From Ochotona curzoniae (taxonomy: Eukaryota; Chordata; Mammalia; Lagomorpha; Ochotonidae): a stretch of DNA of 64,000 bases. The stretch covers positions 4,958,001 to 5,022,000 of the forward strand of contig NW_024464918.1 in assembly GCF_017591425.1 (NCBI RefSeq), written 5' to 3'. Position 1 is the first letter of the stretch. Every line of letters starts with the position of its first letter. Below the pieces are notes generated by a model. The model saw only the letters and a program-made list of their open reading frames with translations. It searched no databases and was not told the origin of the DNA. The translations under genes and the position numbers were made by a program. Positions 61,601 through 64,000 of the stretch are shown piece after piece.

Positions 61601-61618
61601 AAAATAATTTGCATTTTT

Positions 61619-61654
61619 CTACACTTGATCTTAGCCAAAAGGTCGAGAAGCGAT
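61619..61654 (-). pseudogene. U2 snRNA retropseudogene, 3'-truncated
   Basis: The minus strand reads as the first 36 nt of U2 snRNA (ATCGCTTCTCG, then TTTTGGCTAAGATCAAGTG), with one change (GACC for GGCC). It stops after GTGTAG, before the branch-point recognition segment, so it cannot be functional. It is flanked by an imperfect 17-bp repeat (about 61602-61618 and 61655-61671; 14 of 17 match, sharing gcattttt). This is the structure of a truncated retroposed snRNA copy. Confidence 0.88.
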
Positions 61655-61835
61655 AAATCAAATGCATTTTTCCATGAACATTTTGAGGAACTCATGGATC
61701 TGAAGCCCAGGTCTTTTTTGATCTCCAGATCCTATTATCTGATTCCTTACTTGAAATGTTTGGGATCCACAGAACTGGTCCCTCATCCACCCAAACTAGA
61801 CCTTTCCTCCTGCTCGCCTGTCTCCGCAAGAGGCA

Positions 61836-61849
61836 GCGCCATCTACTGG
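61836..61849 (-). promoter_or_regulatory. CTCF motif
   Basis: Plus-strand gcgccatctactgg is a full match to the complement of the CTCF core (minus reads CCAGTAGATGGCGC). Confidence 0.6.
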
Positions 61850-62306
61850 CCGCTTGCATCAGAACTCTGGGAGCTGTGTGCTCCATCTTCACCCCCTCGC
61901 ATTCGGTCTGTTACCAAGTCCTTTTGTTCTACATCGCTTGTGCATCCGAATCCAGTCTCTGGCCATCAGTGCCGCTGCGCCTTGCTCCAGATAAGCCTGC
62001 CTCCAGCCCCATTCACCCATACCACCGACTGCCACACAGCTGGCCGCCCCACTTCTTACTATCACCCTTTAGTCTGTTCTCCACACAGCATAGCCATCTT
62101 CTCTTCCAGGTTTCTCTTACGAAAAAGACCATGAAATCCTCCAAGCTCCTCTTAGGGGTCATATCAGGACACAGGGCGGCTGGGGGTGTGTGTGGACTGA
62201 ACCTCAGACGCATTACCAGAGACACAACCCCATCATCATGCATGAGCTGCAGGTGGACAGCCACAGGATGCCACGTGCATAAACCTGGCAGTTAGGTGGG
62301 GAGAAC

Positions 62307-62320
62307 GCGCCCTCTGCTGC
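62307..62320 (-). promoter_or_regulatory. CTCF-like motif
   Basis: gcgccctctgctgc matches 13 of 14 positions of the CTCF core complement. Same orientation as the site at 61836. Confidence 0.45.
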
Positions 62321-62721
62321 TCAGGTGCAGCCTTACACTGGCTGCCGTCCAGGTACCGGTGCGCAGCTCCGAGGTTCCTCACTGCCCCCTTTTGTCTCAG
62401 CATCCCGACCACGCTAGCTTCCTCTGGCTGAGCGGTGCTGCCGATCTGCGCTTTCTCCCGTCCCCGTGCCTGAACATTTTAACGCAGGCCCAGGCAAAGC
62501 GGCTGACCTTGAGATGTGAGCCTCGCATGACTACCCCACGAGGGCAGGGCCTGTTCTCCAGAACCCAGAAGGAGCCGTGTCTGTCCTCAACCTCCTTAGC
62601 TCCTTCCACGTTCAGCTGTGACTGAACCACCCCACCCCTCTCTTCAGGGGACAGGGGCCCCTGCTCAGGCATTGACATTTTGAGTTCTGCATTTAGCACA
62701 TCAATTGGTTACGTATCCCCA

Positions 62722-62734
62722 CCCCCCCCCCCCC
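62722..62734 (+). repeat. C13 homopolymer
   Basis: Thirteen consecutive C residues after 'atccccac'. Confidence 0.95.
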
Positions 62735-64000
62735 AAGACCTCCTGATCCCCAGGGGGACAGCTGTGTCTTTGAAAAACCTAACTGATGACCTTGTGAGGC
62801 AGAGATGCTGGGCCCAGACTTTGGGGTGGGCTGGGTTTGGTGTGTGTGGGGGGGCGGTTCAGTGGGTCCCATCTGCCTGAGAACCGAGTCAGGGAATTTG
62901 AGCTGTCTTCTCCATCTCTCTAGTTGTTCGCATCCCCGTGTGTTCCCGGAAGTGAGAATTGTGTCTGCCTTATTATCCAACTGCAAAATTGGGAATTGGG
63001 GAGGGGGGCAGAGGTTTCTAGTCATTTTCCCCATCTGATGTAGGCGAGGTAAGTCATCTAAGAGATCCCACTAACTGTGACCACTTTTCTCTCCAGTTCT
63101 TAGCACAGTGCCTTCCCATGCAGCAGGCCTTCTATGAGTTTGGTCAAAGGATGGACCAACAAATGTTCAGAAAGTGAGCCCCACCAGCTCCTTTCAGCAA
63201 GGTACATGCTTTTACTGCTTCCCCAGGCTGGGGCACTGCCATAACTTTCCAGAAATGGGTAGTTTAGGCTGCCAGAAACAGATGGCACTGAACGGAGAGA
63301 TGACACACCCTGAAAACCCGCAGTGTCTCTCTGGCAACTCTTGGTAAGGCAGTCAGAAGAAACTGACATCTGGAGAGAGGGCCGAGCCAGGCTGCATTAA
63401 ACTCACAAGGCAAGAGCTTTCCTTCCAGAAGATCGCTTTCGCATTTTTACATAATGATGCTGATGTGGCTTCCAGATGTGGCTAAGTTGCTCAGGGCCTG
63501 CTCCCGCCCTACCTGTCGGAGCTGCCGAGCTTTGCTTTGGGGGCCTGGGGCAGAGGGATCGCTGAGAGGGAGCTGCTGTCCCAAGCCAACGTGGGCCCTT
63601 TCTCAGAATGTGGGTCTCAAGCTGTACCCCCAGCCACCGGAGGATTTCCTTTGTCCAAATTTCCCATCTCAAAGAGCTCAGTGGGTTGTCCACATCCTCA
63701 TGTCTAAGAAATCCCCTGGAGCACCTGCTGCTCCCAAAAGGTTACTCTGAGAAACCTGGGTCCAGGATGATTCTGCTCAACCTGCTCAAGCATTGGTCAC
63801 TCCAAGGTGGCCCCTGTCCTGAGAGCATCACTGTCCCCAGGAAACATACTGGACAAGCAGAACCCGAAATTTCCTCCCATACCTGCAGAATCTGCACCTT
63901 CACTGTGTGAGGAGGCTTGCGCTGGTGTGTGGGTTGAACATGCAAGTTCCTGGACTGCCCCCTACACCCAAGATAATCTGATAGGCTGGAGATCTGCAAA

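Larger units (their letters stand above)
61655..64000. other. GC-moderate intergenic end of window
   Basis: No SINE for the last 5.9 kb of the window. Moderately CpG-rich at 61.8-62.6 kb, with two CTCF-like motifs and a C13 run at 62722-62734. Frames at 61756-62295 and elsewhere are unrecognised. No vault RNA, tRNA or exon identified. Confidence 0.4.

Noticed and set aside
61756..62295. 179-codon plus-strand frame
   Set aside because: No recognised protein, an overlapping frame (61625-62134) in another register, and a CTCF motif inside; not enough to call a gene.

Overview
This is vertebrate nuclear DNA, almost certainly from a lagomorph and most likely a pika (Ochotona). The main evidence is about 40 tRNA-derived C-type SINEs on both strands. 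The youngest copies end in a 'ctgtatatccgcctttccaataaaa' type tail, which I recall as the pika form; rabbit copies end in 'ctgactttcaaataaataaa'. There is no prokaryotic gene content and no CRISPR array. Long ORFs are rare and almost all are chance readings of repeats or of the CpG island.

The one protein-coding gene I can support is SMAD5, on the minus strand. Its first coding exon lies at 775-1337, with 160 nt of 5' UTR and 134 codons of the MH1 domain plus one base. Its GC-rich promoter and probable noncoding first exon lie about 20 kb to the right, at 20.5-21.9 kb, with a clean splice donor at 21615/21614. The span 1338-21614 is therefore intron 1, and 1-774 is the start of the next intron. 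Four short upstream ORFs precede the SMAD5 start codon in the coding exon.

Intron 1 is packed with SINEs. It also holds a piece of an old L1, several L2 and MIR relics, a 155-bp CpG-dense patch (17.97-18.13 kb), and a 2.3-kb block (11.33-13.64 kb). That block starts with degenerate tandem repeats and ends in an A-rich stretch; it may be a lagomorph L1 5' end or a composite retrotransposon.

From 22 to 64 kb is intergenic DNA upstream of SMAD5; in human the next gene in this direction is TGFBI. SINEs are much sparser there and old L2, MIR and L1 relics more common. Notable items are a 677-bp antisense solo LTR inside an old L1, two related short elements with terminal inverted repeats, a 36-bp 3'-truncated U2 snRNA pseudogene with target-site duplications, microsatellites, a G25 tract, and CTCF-like motifs in the last 5 kb. 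I found no convincing second protein-coding gene. Repeat boundaries are by eye and are good to roughly 10-20 bases unless target duplications are given.
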